A DNA stretch of 64,000 nucleotides from Verrucomicrobiota bacterium (lineage in GTDB: Bacteria > Verrucomicrobiota > Verrucomicrobiia > Limisphaerales > J093). Every line of letters begins with the position of its first letter. Positions within the stretch are counted from its first letter, which is position 1. Under the pieces are notes generated by a model that ran no database searches, was not told the DNA's origin, and saw only the letters and a list, made by a program, of their open reading frames with translations. The stretch is from positions 1-64,000 of the forward strand of contig JAOSKK010000036.1 of assembly GCA_027493615.1 (NCBI GenBank), written 5' to 3'. The translations under genes and the position numbers were made by a program. Shown piece after piece: positions 34,013 through 42,749 of the stretch.

Positions 34013-35278
34013 CTAAAACTTGTTCTTCCGGTAGGCACCCAACTCCGGCGCGTCGGGATTGACCTCGGGGCCGAAGTAGCGCAGCACGACGAGGGGCTCG
34101 GTTTCGCTGGTGTTCTCGAAGGTCACCCCGGCCTTGGCGCCGTCCTCGGTGCAGAAGTACTCGTCCTCGGTGAGTTCGTGGAAGCGAATGAGCTTGGGGC
34201 TGTTCAACGGCTGGCCGTTGATCTTGCCCAGGCCCTGCACGCAGATGAGGCCGTAGGCGCCGTTGTCCTTGACGGTGGCGGTGACGCCCGGTTCGACCGT
34301 GAGCTCCTTCGCGGTGAAGAGCTGTTCGCCGTGGACCTTGCCGTAGACAATCCAGCGGTCGACCCAGCCTTCGGAGCGGGTGTCGGCGACGGGGACGGGT
34401 TCCAGGTAATGGTTATCCTTGAAGTTCGGGTCCACGTTCGCGTCCCAGTCGAGCTGGTTGACGATGAAGTCGAGGTCCTTGTGTTTGTCCTTGGGCATGT
34501 CCTTGACGAGCAGGCTCCAGGGGACGTAACGGCCTTCCACCATGCTCTGGTACATGCCGAACACGTCGCTGCCCCACTGGGGCTCGTAGGTGCAGAAGGA
34601 GCCGGGCGCATGGAGGATGCAGGGGCCAATGAGCCAGCCGGTGCCGGGCTTGAGGCGGTAGGCGCGCGAGAGGTCGAGGATGCCGTTGTCGCCCTTGTTC
34701 CAATCCTCGAGGCACTTGCGGACCTGGGCCTTGGTGGTGCCGGGTTCGAGGCCCATGAACGTGTACGGGAAGTTGTTGCCCACGTTGTTGTGCTGGGGCG
34801 GGAAGTAATAGCTCTCGGGCTTGCCCTCCTGGCCCACGAGCTTGGCCTGCTTGCCGGACTGGTGCATGTGGTGCGGGATGGGGCCCATGTTGTCGAAGAA
34901 CTTCGAGTACACCGGCCAGCGTCCGTACTTCTTCCAGATCTTGCTGCCGACCAGCGCGGCGCCGGCATCCTCGACGGCCTTGCGCAACGTGAACCGTTCC
35001 TGGCCCACGACGCAGTAGCTCAGTCCCTCGTCCGGCACGCGCCCTTCGTTGGCGGCCTCGGTTGTCGAGGCAAACCAGCGCTCGTCAATGCCGCCGCGGT
35101 TGGCGCCGTAGGCGTAGGTGTCGTCGGGGTGCAGCTTGATGCGCAGTCCGGGCTGGAGGAAGGATCGGGGGACCCAGGCGGGTGCCAGGCGCAACAGCCC
35201 GCCGGTGCGGGACAGTTCCGCGGCCACCTTGGACGCCGTGTTGCCCTTGACGGTCTTGAGTTGGTTGACGGTGTTCAT
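34013..35278 (-). CDS. Cupin / type I mannose-6-phosphate-isomerase-like protein
   Basis: The 421-residue protein is intact, starting MNTVNQLKTVKGNTASKVAA at 35278. The metal-binding cupin region reads FDNMGPIPHHMHQSGKQAKL followed by GKPESYYFPPQHNN, which resembles the His-x-His/Gln and KPE(x)Y motif of type I phosphomannose isomerases. The C-terminal half is a second beta-barrel (GKVHGEQLFTAKELTVEPGV, then NGAYGLICVQGLGKINGQPL). Proteins of this kind are common in Planctomycetes and Verrucomicrobia near sugar genes, but no reaction is proven for them; isomerisation of a hexose phosphate or free sugar is inference. Confidence 0.7.
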   Translation of the reverse strand: MNTVNQLKTVKGNTASKVAAELSRTGGLLRLAPAWVPRSFLQPGLRIKLHPDDTYAYGANRGGIDERWFASTTEAANEGRVPDEGLSYCVVGQERFTLRKAVEDAGAALVGSKIWKKYGRWPVYSKFFDNMGPIPHHMHQSGKQAKLVGQEGKPESYYFPPQHNNVGNNFPYTFMGLEPGTTKAQVRKCLEDWNKGDNGILDLSRAYRLKPGTGWLIGPCILHAPGSFCTYEPQWGSDVFGMYQSMVEGRYVPWSLLVKDMPKDKHKDLDFIVNQLDWDANVDPNFKDNHYLEPVPVADTRSEGWVDRWIVYGKVHGEQLFTAKELTVEPGVTATVKDNGAYGLICVQGLGKINGQPLNSPKLIRFHELTEDEYFCTEDGAKAGVTFENTSETEPLVVLRYFGPEVNPDAPELGAYRKNKF

Positions 35279-35412
35279 GAGCGATCGTGCTTCGTGTTGT
35301 GTTGTCCGTTCGTGCTTCCAGGAATCCACGGCACCCGCCGAACGGTGCTCGGCGAGCACCAACCAGGCACGCGGGGCGAAAGCATGGGGCAGACTCTGGC
35401 AAACCATGTGCG

Positions 35413-36269
35413 TCAAGGCAAGCCACGACCGCGACCGCCACGTCCGCGCTCGCACGACTCGGGGGGCCATCCGCCCCGACCCAACGCCCGCCGCAGCCGC
35501 CAGACGCCGCGCAGGTCGCGGCAGACGGTGGGCCAGAGCCGCACCGTGGTGCCGGGATCGTCGACCCAGCGCACGGGAACCTCCGCCACGCGCCAACCGC
35601 TGTGCTGGGCCAGCGCCAGCAGTTCGGTGTCGAAGAACCAGCCGTCATCCCGCACGCAGGGGAGCAGGGCCTGCGCCGCCCGCCGCGAAAGGGCCTTGAA
35701 ACCGCATTGGGCGTCCGCTACTCGCAGCCCCAAGGCCCAATGCAGCAGTCGGTTGTAGCCCCGGCTGAGGCACTCGCGCTTCCAGCCGCGCGTGGTCTGT
35801 GCGGCGGGCAGCAGCCGCGAGCCGATGGCCAGGTCCGCGATCCCGGTTTGTAGGGGCCTCAGGAGGGCCGGCAGGCACGTCAGGTCGGTGCTCAGGTCCA
35901 CGTCCATGTAGCTCACGATGTCCGCCTCGCTGGCCAGCCACGCCTCGCGCAAAGCGGCCCCCGCCCGGGCGGGTCCCGATGCCGCACCCGCAGAGTGATC
36001 GCCTGATCGGGTATCCGGCATCCGGCATCCGGGAGCGTCCTGGTCTGGTCCGCCGCCAGTTGCCCGGCGATCGCGAGGGTCTCGTCCGTCGAGCCGTTGT
36101 CGGCGATGACGACTTCCCAGCCCCCTTCGTATTGCCCGGCGAGGAAGGCCAGCAGCCGCTGCACGCTGGATGCCAGTTGCGCTGCTTCGTTGTAGACCGG
36201 CAGGGTGACATTGAAGCACGGCCGTGCCCGGCGCGCTTCCGGAACTTGAATCGCCTCATCGGAATGCAT
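35413..36269 (-). CDS. Family 2 glycosyltransferase (dolichyl-phosphate-mannose-synthase-like), frameshifted
   Basis: GT2 enzymes transfer sugars from nucleotide or lipid donors, here probably for envelope glycans. The start at 36269 leads to NVTLPVYNEAAQLASSV and WEVVIADNGSTDETLAIAGQ, the nucleotide-binding half. The catalytic region follows in a second frame: ADIVSYMDVDLSTDLTCLPA (the DxD motif), AIGSRLLPAAQTTRGWKREC, RVADAQCGFKALSRRAAQAL and GWFFDTELLALAQHSGWRVA. The frame changes near 35985. A short low-complexity insert (LPDAGCRIPDQAI, DNA 'ATCCGGCATCCGGCATCCGG') lies between the two halves and is absent from the family. A GT39-like protein and other envelope genes follow upstream. Confidence 0.85.
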
Positions 36270-36548
36270 GCGGGGAGCCCGGCGCTTGATCGGCGTCCGC
36301 TAGATCGAGTCGGCCGGTCCGCAGCGACGGTAACAGGTTCCGCCGTCCCAGCATCACGTGGTCGAGCGCCCCGCCGGGGCAAAGGGCGGCCGAAACACCC
36401 GGGTAGTTGGGTCCCCCGAGAGCCGTAAACGCCTCACAGTTCAAATCCGTGCCGATCGCCGTCACCGTCACCATCGACTCGTGAAAGGCATCCCGATGTC
36501 CGTTCGTCCCATCCTCTTTCGTGCCTCATCTCCACCAACGGTCAGTGC

Positions 36549-38055
36549 CTACGTCTTCAAAATCCAGATCGTGAATGTCTCGTCTTCATAGGCCATTCTA
36601 TAATCAGCAGAAACGAAGTTCCGCAACACTGTCTCCAGGTGACCATTCCGCTCCCACATGACAATCGCCGGCTTTTCAGCACGGAGGATCTCCAAGATGC
36701 CAGAAAAGGTGAGCTGCCCTGACCAAAAGCGCTTCAAGCTCAATACCGCCAATCGAGGGGGCGGTGGCACACCCGCATGGACGCAAAACATCAACTGCGA
36801 GGCAAACATTCGCCGGGCCGAGCCGGCCTCTCGTGTAATCGCGCCCAGTGCCTTGACATCCTCCGGATACGGACTCTGCGCAAGAGCAACGCTCTGGCCC
36901 CAGATTCGCGGGAACGCGGCCATCGCCATGTACGCAACAATCATTCCCAGGCCGGCCGCGGCCATGCGCGCGGTCAGAAAGACCTGTGGCCGCTTCGGCG
37001 CCTCCAGGAAGCTTCGTATCCATGACGTGAGTCCGCACGCGGCCAGAACGACGGCCGGCACCGCGAAGTGCAGGTAGTAGAAACTCCAAGTTGGCCGATG
37101 GAAGAAATGGACCAATAACGAAGTGGCGGCGAACACTATCGGAAACAAGTACAGCCGAACCAGGCCGCGCTGCCGCGCCAGCGTCACAGACAACAGCACG
37201 ATTCCCATGAGTAACTCGCTGTGCGATCTGAAGGTGGCGCATGGAAACCGAAACGCCGACGGATCCCCATGCATCTCAGTAGCCTCCGCCAGCACCACGG
37301 TATGCGCACCGATCAACATCGAGGCGGGCGGTGGACCCAAAGCACAGACCAGCAACCCACTGCCCAGTAGCGCCAGCACGCACCACCAGGTCAGCATGCG
37401 GACGCGAGCCACCATCGGAAGTTCCCGCGAGGAGCTGCCCGCAAGCAACTCGGCAATCACCGCGGGTACGGCCAGCAGAGCGAGTAGTTTGATCCCGACA
37501 GCTCCAGAGAACGCGAAAGCGGAAACCACCACGTAACCGGGCCGACCGGTGCGCAGCCATTCCCGCAGCAGCACGCCACACGACATCGTCAGTGCGAGAA
37601 ATGGTACTTCTTGCATGACAGACAGTGAAAGAATGGGAAAGGACGGCGTGGCCAGCAAAGAGAATCACCGCGCTGAGTCCCGCGAGGGTTCCACCAGCCT
37701 GGCTCGCCATTACCCACACCGCCCATGCGATGGTCGCTCCGAAGCACGCCGCAATCACTCGTGGCCCCCGCACGTCATCGCCGAAGAGCCGCTGAGACGT
37801 GGCTACGATCAGGGTGAACAACGGCGGTTGGTCGCTCCAAATCTCCCTATAGAGTGCCGATCCCTTGTTGATTAGCATGGCCTTCGCCATCTCGAAGCCC
37901 TCATCTCCACCCAAGAGAAACCGATCGGGGCTCCTGAACACGGCGACATTGAGCACACAAATGCCTATCGCCACGCCCAACGCCAGGAAGGGCGGTCGGC
38001 CGAGGTAGCTTGCTCTCACCGGGCCTCGTTGTTGCGGTGGTGGACCCGTCATCAT
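36549..38055 (-). CDS. Polytopic membrane glycosyltransferase (GT39/ArnT-like), one frameshift
   Basis: The start at 38055 overlaps the stop of the MauE-like gene (ATGA). The N-terminal motif GGDEGFEMAKAMLINKGSAL then YREIWSDQPPLF is the first periplasmic loop of GT39-type lipid-dependent glycosyltransferases, with the conserved acidic D-E pair and the 'DqPPl' turn. About ten transmembrane segments follow, and the soluble C-terminal end (ILRAEKPAIVMWERNGHLET) is also usual. The frame changes near 37640. The donor is probably a polyprenyl-phosphate sugar and the acceptor a lipid or protein on the outer face of the inner membrane; neither can be named. Confidence 0.8.
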
Positions 38056-38561
38056 GCGTCGGATGCCCGCTGCCGGCCTGGGCGAGCGCCGCGGCCGAAG
38101 CCAGAGTGTCTCGACCTGCCGAGTGCGACCATCGCGGTCAATGTTCCTAAGAGAAGATATAGGAAGAGCCCTGTGACAAGACGCTGCGCTGTGTGGTCAC
38201 TAATGCCAATCCAGTGGGATAGATCTCCAAGGCAGGGACACGGGCGCGATGCGGGGAACAACTGGAGAGCAATCCGGTAGCCACCAAAGCCACAACATGC
38301 GATGCCCACCAATGTAAGCCGATCACGTACCTCCTTCGCAAGAAGTGTCAGTCCGACAATCAGACACTCGCTGGCGGCGGACAGCGCCAGCACCCAGCCA
38401 AGGGGAACCAGCAACACGGGGTCGGCATTGTGCAGTAGCTCTCCCCCACTCACCACGGTGACGAGCGTTAAGGTCGCCGTGAGCAAGAGAAGCGCCTGGG
38501 CTGACCGGATGAAAGCGAGGACGCCCGCGGGATTTACGTGCGGTTCCAGCATCCGTGTCAT
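38052..38561 (-). CDS. MauE/DoxX-like membrane protein with CxCxG motif
   Basis: The 169-residue protein has four transmembrane segments (near SAQALLLLTATLTLVTVVSG, LLVPLGWVLALSAASECLIV, LTLVGIACCGFGGYRIALQL and LVTGLFLYLLLGTLTAMVAL). After the third is the motif PASRPCPCLGDLSHWIGI; a C-x-C-x-G motif in this place is characteristic of MauE-type proteins. MauE, with MauD, is needed to form the six disulfides of the methylamine dehydrogenase small subunit. The gene lies 160 bases downstream of a secreted protein with twelve cysteines and overlaps the GT39-like gene. A thiol-redox role for the neighbour is inference. Confidence 0.7.
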   Translation of the reverse strand: MTRMLEPHVNPAGVLAFIRSAQALLLLTATLTLVTVVSGGELLHNADPVLLVPLGWVLALSAASECLIVGLTLLAKEVRDRLTLVGIACCGFGGYRIALQLFPASRPCPCLGDLSHWIGISDHTAQRLVTGLFLYLLLGTLTAMVALGRSRHSGFGRGARPGRQRASDA

Positions 38562-38721
38562 TGAGCACCTGTGATCACCGGTTCAAGGAGCGAGCACGAT
38601 CGCCAAGTCAACCGAATCCGCTCCGAGTGCCATGCGACATTCCGGGGGACAAAGGGAACCCGGGGAGCTGCCCCTTTCCGGTAAAGGAGCTTTGGCGAAA
38701 GCGCAGACGCCCCGCATGTCG

Positions 38722-39114
38722 TTAGGAGCTTCCCGAGGGACAGGGCACCGGTGCGCAATCAACGTCGGTGGAGGAGCAATCGAAGACTCGTGTCGTATAG
38801 ACCCAGACGCAGAGGACCCGTAGCGACGCCACGTACTGGCAGCTCTGGACGGAGTTGCCTGAGGCATAGAGCCAGCCGGGACTGGTGATGAGTTGCGCAC
38901 AGTCACCTCGGGTCCAACACGCCGTGCTCATGTAGCAGTTGCATGGGGGAGGTAATGCACAACCGCTGGCCTGCTGACATTGTTTCGGAAGATAGGCCCA
39001 GCAGTAATAGGTTTGCGCGAGCAGGGTGGCGCTCGTCGCAAGAAGAACTGTTGTGATCCCCCAGACGCGAACCCGTACCCGAGTAAAGATGGAACTGAGA
39101 TAGGATGTGATCAT
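38722..39114 (-). CDS. Small secreted cysteine-rich protein (12 Cys)
   Basis: The 130-residue protein starts at 39114 with a basic N-terminus and a hydrophobic helix (RVWGITTVLLATSATLLAQ) ending in a signal-peptidase-like site, so it is likely exported. The mature part of about 95 residues has twelve cysteines (for example YYCWAYLPKQCQQASGCALP, CNCYMSTACWTRGDC, DCAPVPCPSGSS) and no histidine, which suits six disulfides rather than heme or metal binding. No family is recognised. The neighbours, a MauE-like membrane protein and an unknown membrane protein, are on the same strand and close by. Confidence 0.7.
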   Translation of the reverse strand: MITSYLSSIFTRVRVRVWGITTVLLATSATLLAQTYYCWAYLPKQCQQASGCALPPPCNCYMSTACWTRGDCAQLITSPGWLYASGNSVQSCQYVASLRVLCVWVYTTRVFDCSSTDVDCAPVPCPSGSS

Positions 39115-39137
39115 GCTGTTGCTCTCCCGTGTGTCTT

Positions 39138-40217
39138 TTAGGTGGGCATTCGGTTGATACGCCTCCTTGCCCAGAGAAGCGCAGCCATCGCGAGTAAGGA
39201 CGTGACGGCAAAGACAGCAGTGCGTGTACCACGCCACCCGGAGGTTTGACGGAGCTCAGCCCAGGTACTTGGACCGACGCGGGCGTAGGCGACACCGTTG
39301 GAGACTAGGATCAGCGGTGCCGAGGCGTAATTGGTCGAGCGATAGGGCGCGGCGATAGTCTCAGGGAGAGCGGTGCTGTTCGTCTCCAGCGTCAGGAAAC
39401 GCCTCGCATTCAACGGGAACAGGGTATTGGAACTAACCACGGCCAGTTCGATGGTCTCAGGCAAGGGCATCGCCAGGGGTAGGGCACCGTACCCGTAGGT
39501 GATTCGATACGCCGACGGCTGCCCGGCAACCGTGCACAGGAGTGTCGAGGGACGGCCTGCGGCGTCGAGCACTAGTTGGCCGGTCAGCCGATTGGAAGGT
39601 TCGCACAGCCCCGAGAGCTGCAATCCGTCCCATGACAGACTGCCTTCAAGCACGTTCGGGATTCCGAGGTTGAGGGAATCCAAAAGGACCTGCAACGGTC
39701 CCTGAAGGGACGGGGCGATGGAGTGGTCGTTCGTGAAGGTGGTGACGATACCACCGCTGATTTGCCAGAGGACCCCGTGGTCATTCCCAAACAGCAGAGT
39801 GGCCGGGGTGCCAGGTGACGCGGACGGGAAGCTGACAACATATTGGCCGTGCTGCCACACGCCATGAACCCGGCTGAGCTCGTTCGTTCGAGGGGCCTTT
39901 AGGTGTAGCGTCGGAGCATAGTTCTGGAGGAGGCGTTGCGAAATCAGCGGCTGGATGGTGTAGTCGAGGCTGCGGATGACGGGGCGGTTGGTCAGGAAGT
40001 CCTTGAATGCATGGAGCTCGCTCCCAGGCGCGGACGGACGTGTGGCCACGGCGCCGGCAAGCAACCCCGGAAGCAAGATGATCCCCCCGCCGGTGAGAAG
40101 TCGGATCAGCGTCCAGCGCTGCCATTTGAATGTTTGGGCCCTATTCACGATCAGGCACGCGACACGGAACGGGTTTGGATGGGCCTTCGGGACGAGCACG
40201 GTGTCGAGGGCGATCAC
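39138..40217 (-). CDS. Membrane-anchored protein of unknown function next to the Cys-rich protein
   Basis: The 359-residue protein has an N-terminal helix (GGGIILLPGLLAGAVATRPS) and a C-terminal one (TAVFAVTSLLAMAALLWARR) followed by a basic tail, so the central 280 residues are probably periplasmic. This domain is rich in beta-type sequence (SLDYTIQPLISQRLLQNYAP, QHGQYVVSFPSASPGTPATL, YRITYGYGALPLAMPLPETI) and has very few cysteines. It ends 23 bases before the Cys-rich gene start. I recognise no family; its constant pairing with the small Cys-rich protein could be tested in other genomes. Confidence 0.6.
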   Translation of the reverse strand: MIALDTVLVPKAHPNPFRVACLIVNRAQTFKWQRWTLIRLLTGGGIILLPGLLAGAVATRPSAPGSELHAFKDFLTNRPVIRSLDYTIQPLISQRLLQNYAPTLHLKAPRTNELSRVHGVWQHGQYVVSFPSASPGTPATLLFGNDHGVLWQISGGIVTTFTNDHSIAPSLQGPLQVLLDSLNLGIPNVLEGSLSWDGLQLSGLCEPSNRLTGQLVLDAAGRPSTLLCTVAGQPSAYRITYGYGALPLAMPLPETIELAVVSSNTLFPLNARRFLTLETNSTALPETIAAPYRSTNYASAPLILVSNGVAYARVGPSTWAELRQTSGWRGTRTAVFAVTSLLAMAALLWARRRINRMPT

Positions 40218-40295
40218 CGAGTGCCGTCTGCCAGGGTCGAGAAGGGGACAAGTGTATGTGCATGGTGAGCGAGCCGGTGGGTCCTGAGGCCTTAG

Positions 40296-41207
40296 TCACT
40301 GCTGTGGGATGAAGGTGAGGAGGGGCAGGACGGACCCTTGTAGTCTTCGCAAGTCCGCCAGGTCCTGCGGCGACTCGACCATCTTCCAATAGCTTTGCCT
40401 GGGGCTGAACTTCTTTGGCCATTGCCAGGCCCACTTCTCGACGTGGCCGTCAGCGAAGCTGAGGACGCCGGTTTGGGCGTGCCGGCCCGCCGGCAGATTG
40501 ACCCAGCGGGTGTCCGGATTGGGCCAGACCAGGAAGTGCGCGTCGTCAATCGAATCCTCCGCCTCGTCAATGAACACGAACAACTGCGCCGGGTTGGGAA
40601 TCGCCTGGTACCGCGCGACGGTGTTCTGGACTTCGTTGGTCCGCCCGCCCAGGTTTCCGTTCATCGAGTAGCTGCGGGTGCGGCGCGGGGCCAGTTGGCG
40701 CCCGTCCACGGTGCGTGCGCGCGAGCGGTCCGCCGGGCAACGGTAGAGGGCCAGCGAGCGGTTGTAATTGTAGCGGAACAGCACCCCCTGCTCGATCGGC
40801 CGGGGGTCGGGGTCGTGCGGGGCGCTGCTGAAGCCGATCCAGGAATCGGGGGTGCTGCGCCAGACGCCCTGGACCCGGACCGAGCGGTTGGGCGGCACGC
40901 GGCCCTGGAAGTCGTCCACGTACATCTGCCAGCAGACCTGGAGCTGCTGGAGGTTGGAGAGGCAGGCGGCGCCCGTGGCCTGCGCCTTGGCGCGCCCCAG
41001 CGCCGGCAGCGTGAGTCTGGCCAGCAGACCGATGATGGCGAGGACCACCAACAGTTCGATCAGGGTGAAGGCGGCCCGCGGAATAGGCCGTGGGGCTGGC
41101 TGGATCGGGTTTCGCTCCACCCCGTTAACTAGCCGCCGCCTCCCGGCCGGTTCGTTGGCTGCCGCGCAGCTTCCCCAAAGTCCTGGCTGTTGGTCTCGAC
41201 CTGCCAT
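40296..41207 (-). CDS. Prepilin-like protein with N-terminal methylation motif and DG tail
   Basis: The prepilin motif is RAA|FTLIELLVVLAIIGLLAR, with Ala rather than Gly before the cleavage site. The leader is long (about 45 residues if the ATG at 41207 is right), so a later start is possible. The mature part continues CLSNLQQLQVCWQMYVDDFQ and ends with HAQTGVLSFADGHVEKWAWQ (H-x-DG-type signature), as in DUF1559-like pseudopilins. It differs from the prepilin at 24.6 kb in length and tail. A 9-base minisatellite begins 25 bases upstream of the start. Confidence 0.85.
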   Translation of the reverse strand: MAGRDQQPGLWGSCAAANEPAGRRRLVNGVERNPIQPAPRPIPRAAFTLIELLVVLAIIGLLARLTLPALGRAKAQATGAACLSNLQQLQVCWQMYVDDFQGRVPPNRSVRVQGVWRSTPDSWIGFSSAPHDPDPRPIEQGVLFRYNYNRSLALYRCPADRSRARTVDGRQLAPRRTRSYSMNGNLGGRTNEVQNTVARYQAIPNPAQLFVFIDEAEDSIDDAHFLVWPNPDTRWVNLPAGRHAQTGVLSFADGHVEKWAWQWPKKFSPRQSYWKMVESPQDLADLRRLQGSVLPLLTFIPQQ

Positions 41208-41231
41208 TGTGTCCTTCCCGCCTGTCCAACG

Positions 41232-41303
41232 CTGGACTGGCTGGACTGGCTGGACTGGCTGGACTGGCTGGACTGGCTGGACTGGCTGGACTGGCTGGAC
41301 TGT
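41232..41303. repeat. 9-bp minisatellite (CTGGACTGG), 8 units
   Basis: Eight head-to-tail copies of CTGGACTGG, the last with one change (T for G). It lies in the 385-base gap between the prepilin gene (minus) and the Fe-alcohol dehydrogenase (plus), close to the prepilin promoter region. The open frames it creates (Leu-Asp-Trp or Gln-Ser-Ser repeats) are not genes. I see nothing else firm in 41304-41592. Confidence 0.95.
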
Positions 41304-41592
41304 GTAGTGGGAAGCATGCCTCGTGTCAACAACTACTTTCCAGCAGTTCGCGTTTTCGCGTTTCGTGGAGCGCGGCCGGGCGCGGGGCACCAGCCGCGCC
41401 ACTTCCTCAAGCTCAACGCGAGGGGCGGCGGCTGGTCCTTGGGGGACCCAGCCGCGCTTTTTCAAGCCGAGAACGGCTGGCCCCCGTGGTGCCTTTGCGC
41501 TGGACTTGACGGGTGCGGTCCGGAAAATCCGCCGCCATGCCGCCGGGTGAACCGGTGGCGGCGCGGCGCCTGTCGCCGGCGCCCCGACGACC

Positions 41593-42749
41593 ATGAGCCT
41601 GACCACCTTTTCGTTTCCGGCCCGCACCCGCTTCGGCCCCGGCGCCCTGCGCGAATTGCCCGCGCACCTCACCGCCCTCGGCATCCGCCGCCCGCTGGTG
41701 GTGACGGACCCCGGACTTGTCAGTACCGACGCCTTCCGCGCGCTCACGCAGCTCCTGGGACCCGCGGGCTGCAATCGCGAGTGGTTTCTCTTCGGCCAGG
41801 TGCACCCGAATCCCGTCGAGGACGACGTGCGCCTGGCGGCCGCCTTGATGCGCGAGAAAGGTTGCGACGGCGTCATTGCCTTGGGCGGCGGCAGTCCGCT
41901 TGACGCCGGCAAAGCCGCCCGACTCCTCGCCAAGCACCCGGACTTCCCCCTGGCCCGGTTCTATGATCAGCCCGCGGACTGGACGGGGCTTGCCCCGTTC
42001 ATCGCCATCCCCACGACGGCGGGCACGGGCAGTGAAGTGGGCCGCAGCTCGGTCATCACGCTCGAGGCCACGCACCGCAAGGCCGTGTTGTTCCATCCCG
42101 AACTCCTCGCCCGGCTCGTCATTCTCGATCCCGAGCTGACCGTGGGCCTTCCCCCAAGCTGACGGCCGCCACCGGCGCGGATGCGCTCACCCACTGCATC
42201 GAGAGTTACACGTGTCCGGTTTTCCACCCGATGTGTGACGGCATCGCCCTCGAAGGCATCCGGCTGATCATCGATGCCCTGCCGCGCGCCTTTCGCGACG
42301 GCGCGGATCTCGATGCCCGCGGCCGGATGCTCGTGGCGGCCGCCATGGGGGCGGTTGCCTTCCAGAAGGACCTGGGTGTGGTGCATTCGCTGGCGCACCC
42401 GCTCTCGACTCTTTGCGGGCTCCATCACGGCACGGCCAACGCGCTCTGCCTTGTGGCGGGCATGAAGTTCTGTGCGGCCCGCCGGCCCGGCCTTTACCGC
42501 CGTGTCGGGCTTGCCTGCGGCCTCGATGTGCTGCGGTGTTCCGATGTCGAGGCGGACGCCCAGACCATCGCGTTTCTCGCCCGGTTTCTGGCCGACCTGG
42601 GCCTGGCCGGTCGACTGCGCGACTTCGGTGCCAACCCCGATCTCCTCGACGCGCTTGCCGCCCAGGCCTGGGACGATCCCTGCCACCGCACCAACGCCGT
42701 CCCGGTCACGCTCGACGATCTGCGCAACCTGTATCGCGAAGTCCTATGA
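41593..42749 (+). CDS. Iron-containing alcohol dehydrogenase (one frameshift)
   Basis: Type III alcohol dehydrogenases reduce or oxidise short alcohols with NAD. The start at 41593 gives MSLTTFSFPARTRFGPGALR. The dinucleotide motif is GVIALGGGSPLDAGKAARLL, and the metal-binding region has PTTAGTGSEVG, the Asp/His of ATGADALTHCIESYTC, and the two His of HSLAHPLSTLCGLHHGTANA. The frame is lost at the C5 run near 42150; six C would give GLPPKLTAATGADAL, which is the family sequence. The stop overlaps the start of the aldehyde dehydrogenase (ATGA at 42746), so the pair likely converts an alcohol to an acid. Confidence 0.93.

Noticed and set aside
33472..34038. A 188-codon minus-strand gene
   Set aside because: The frame that makes sense here is the MFS relic in a different frame; this one has no motif and overlaps the vapB operator.
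36256..36474. Short minus-strand frame (GPNYPGVSAALCPGG)
   Set aside because: Some residues look protein-like but it is 72 codons, overlaps the GT2 start and matches no family; I could not decide, so left it out.
41190..41903. Possible protein with Leu-Asp-Trp repeats
   Set aside because: It is only the translation of the 9-base minisatellite and runs into the alcohol dehydrogenase in the wrong frame.
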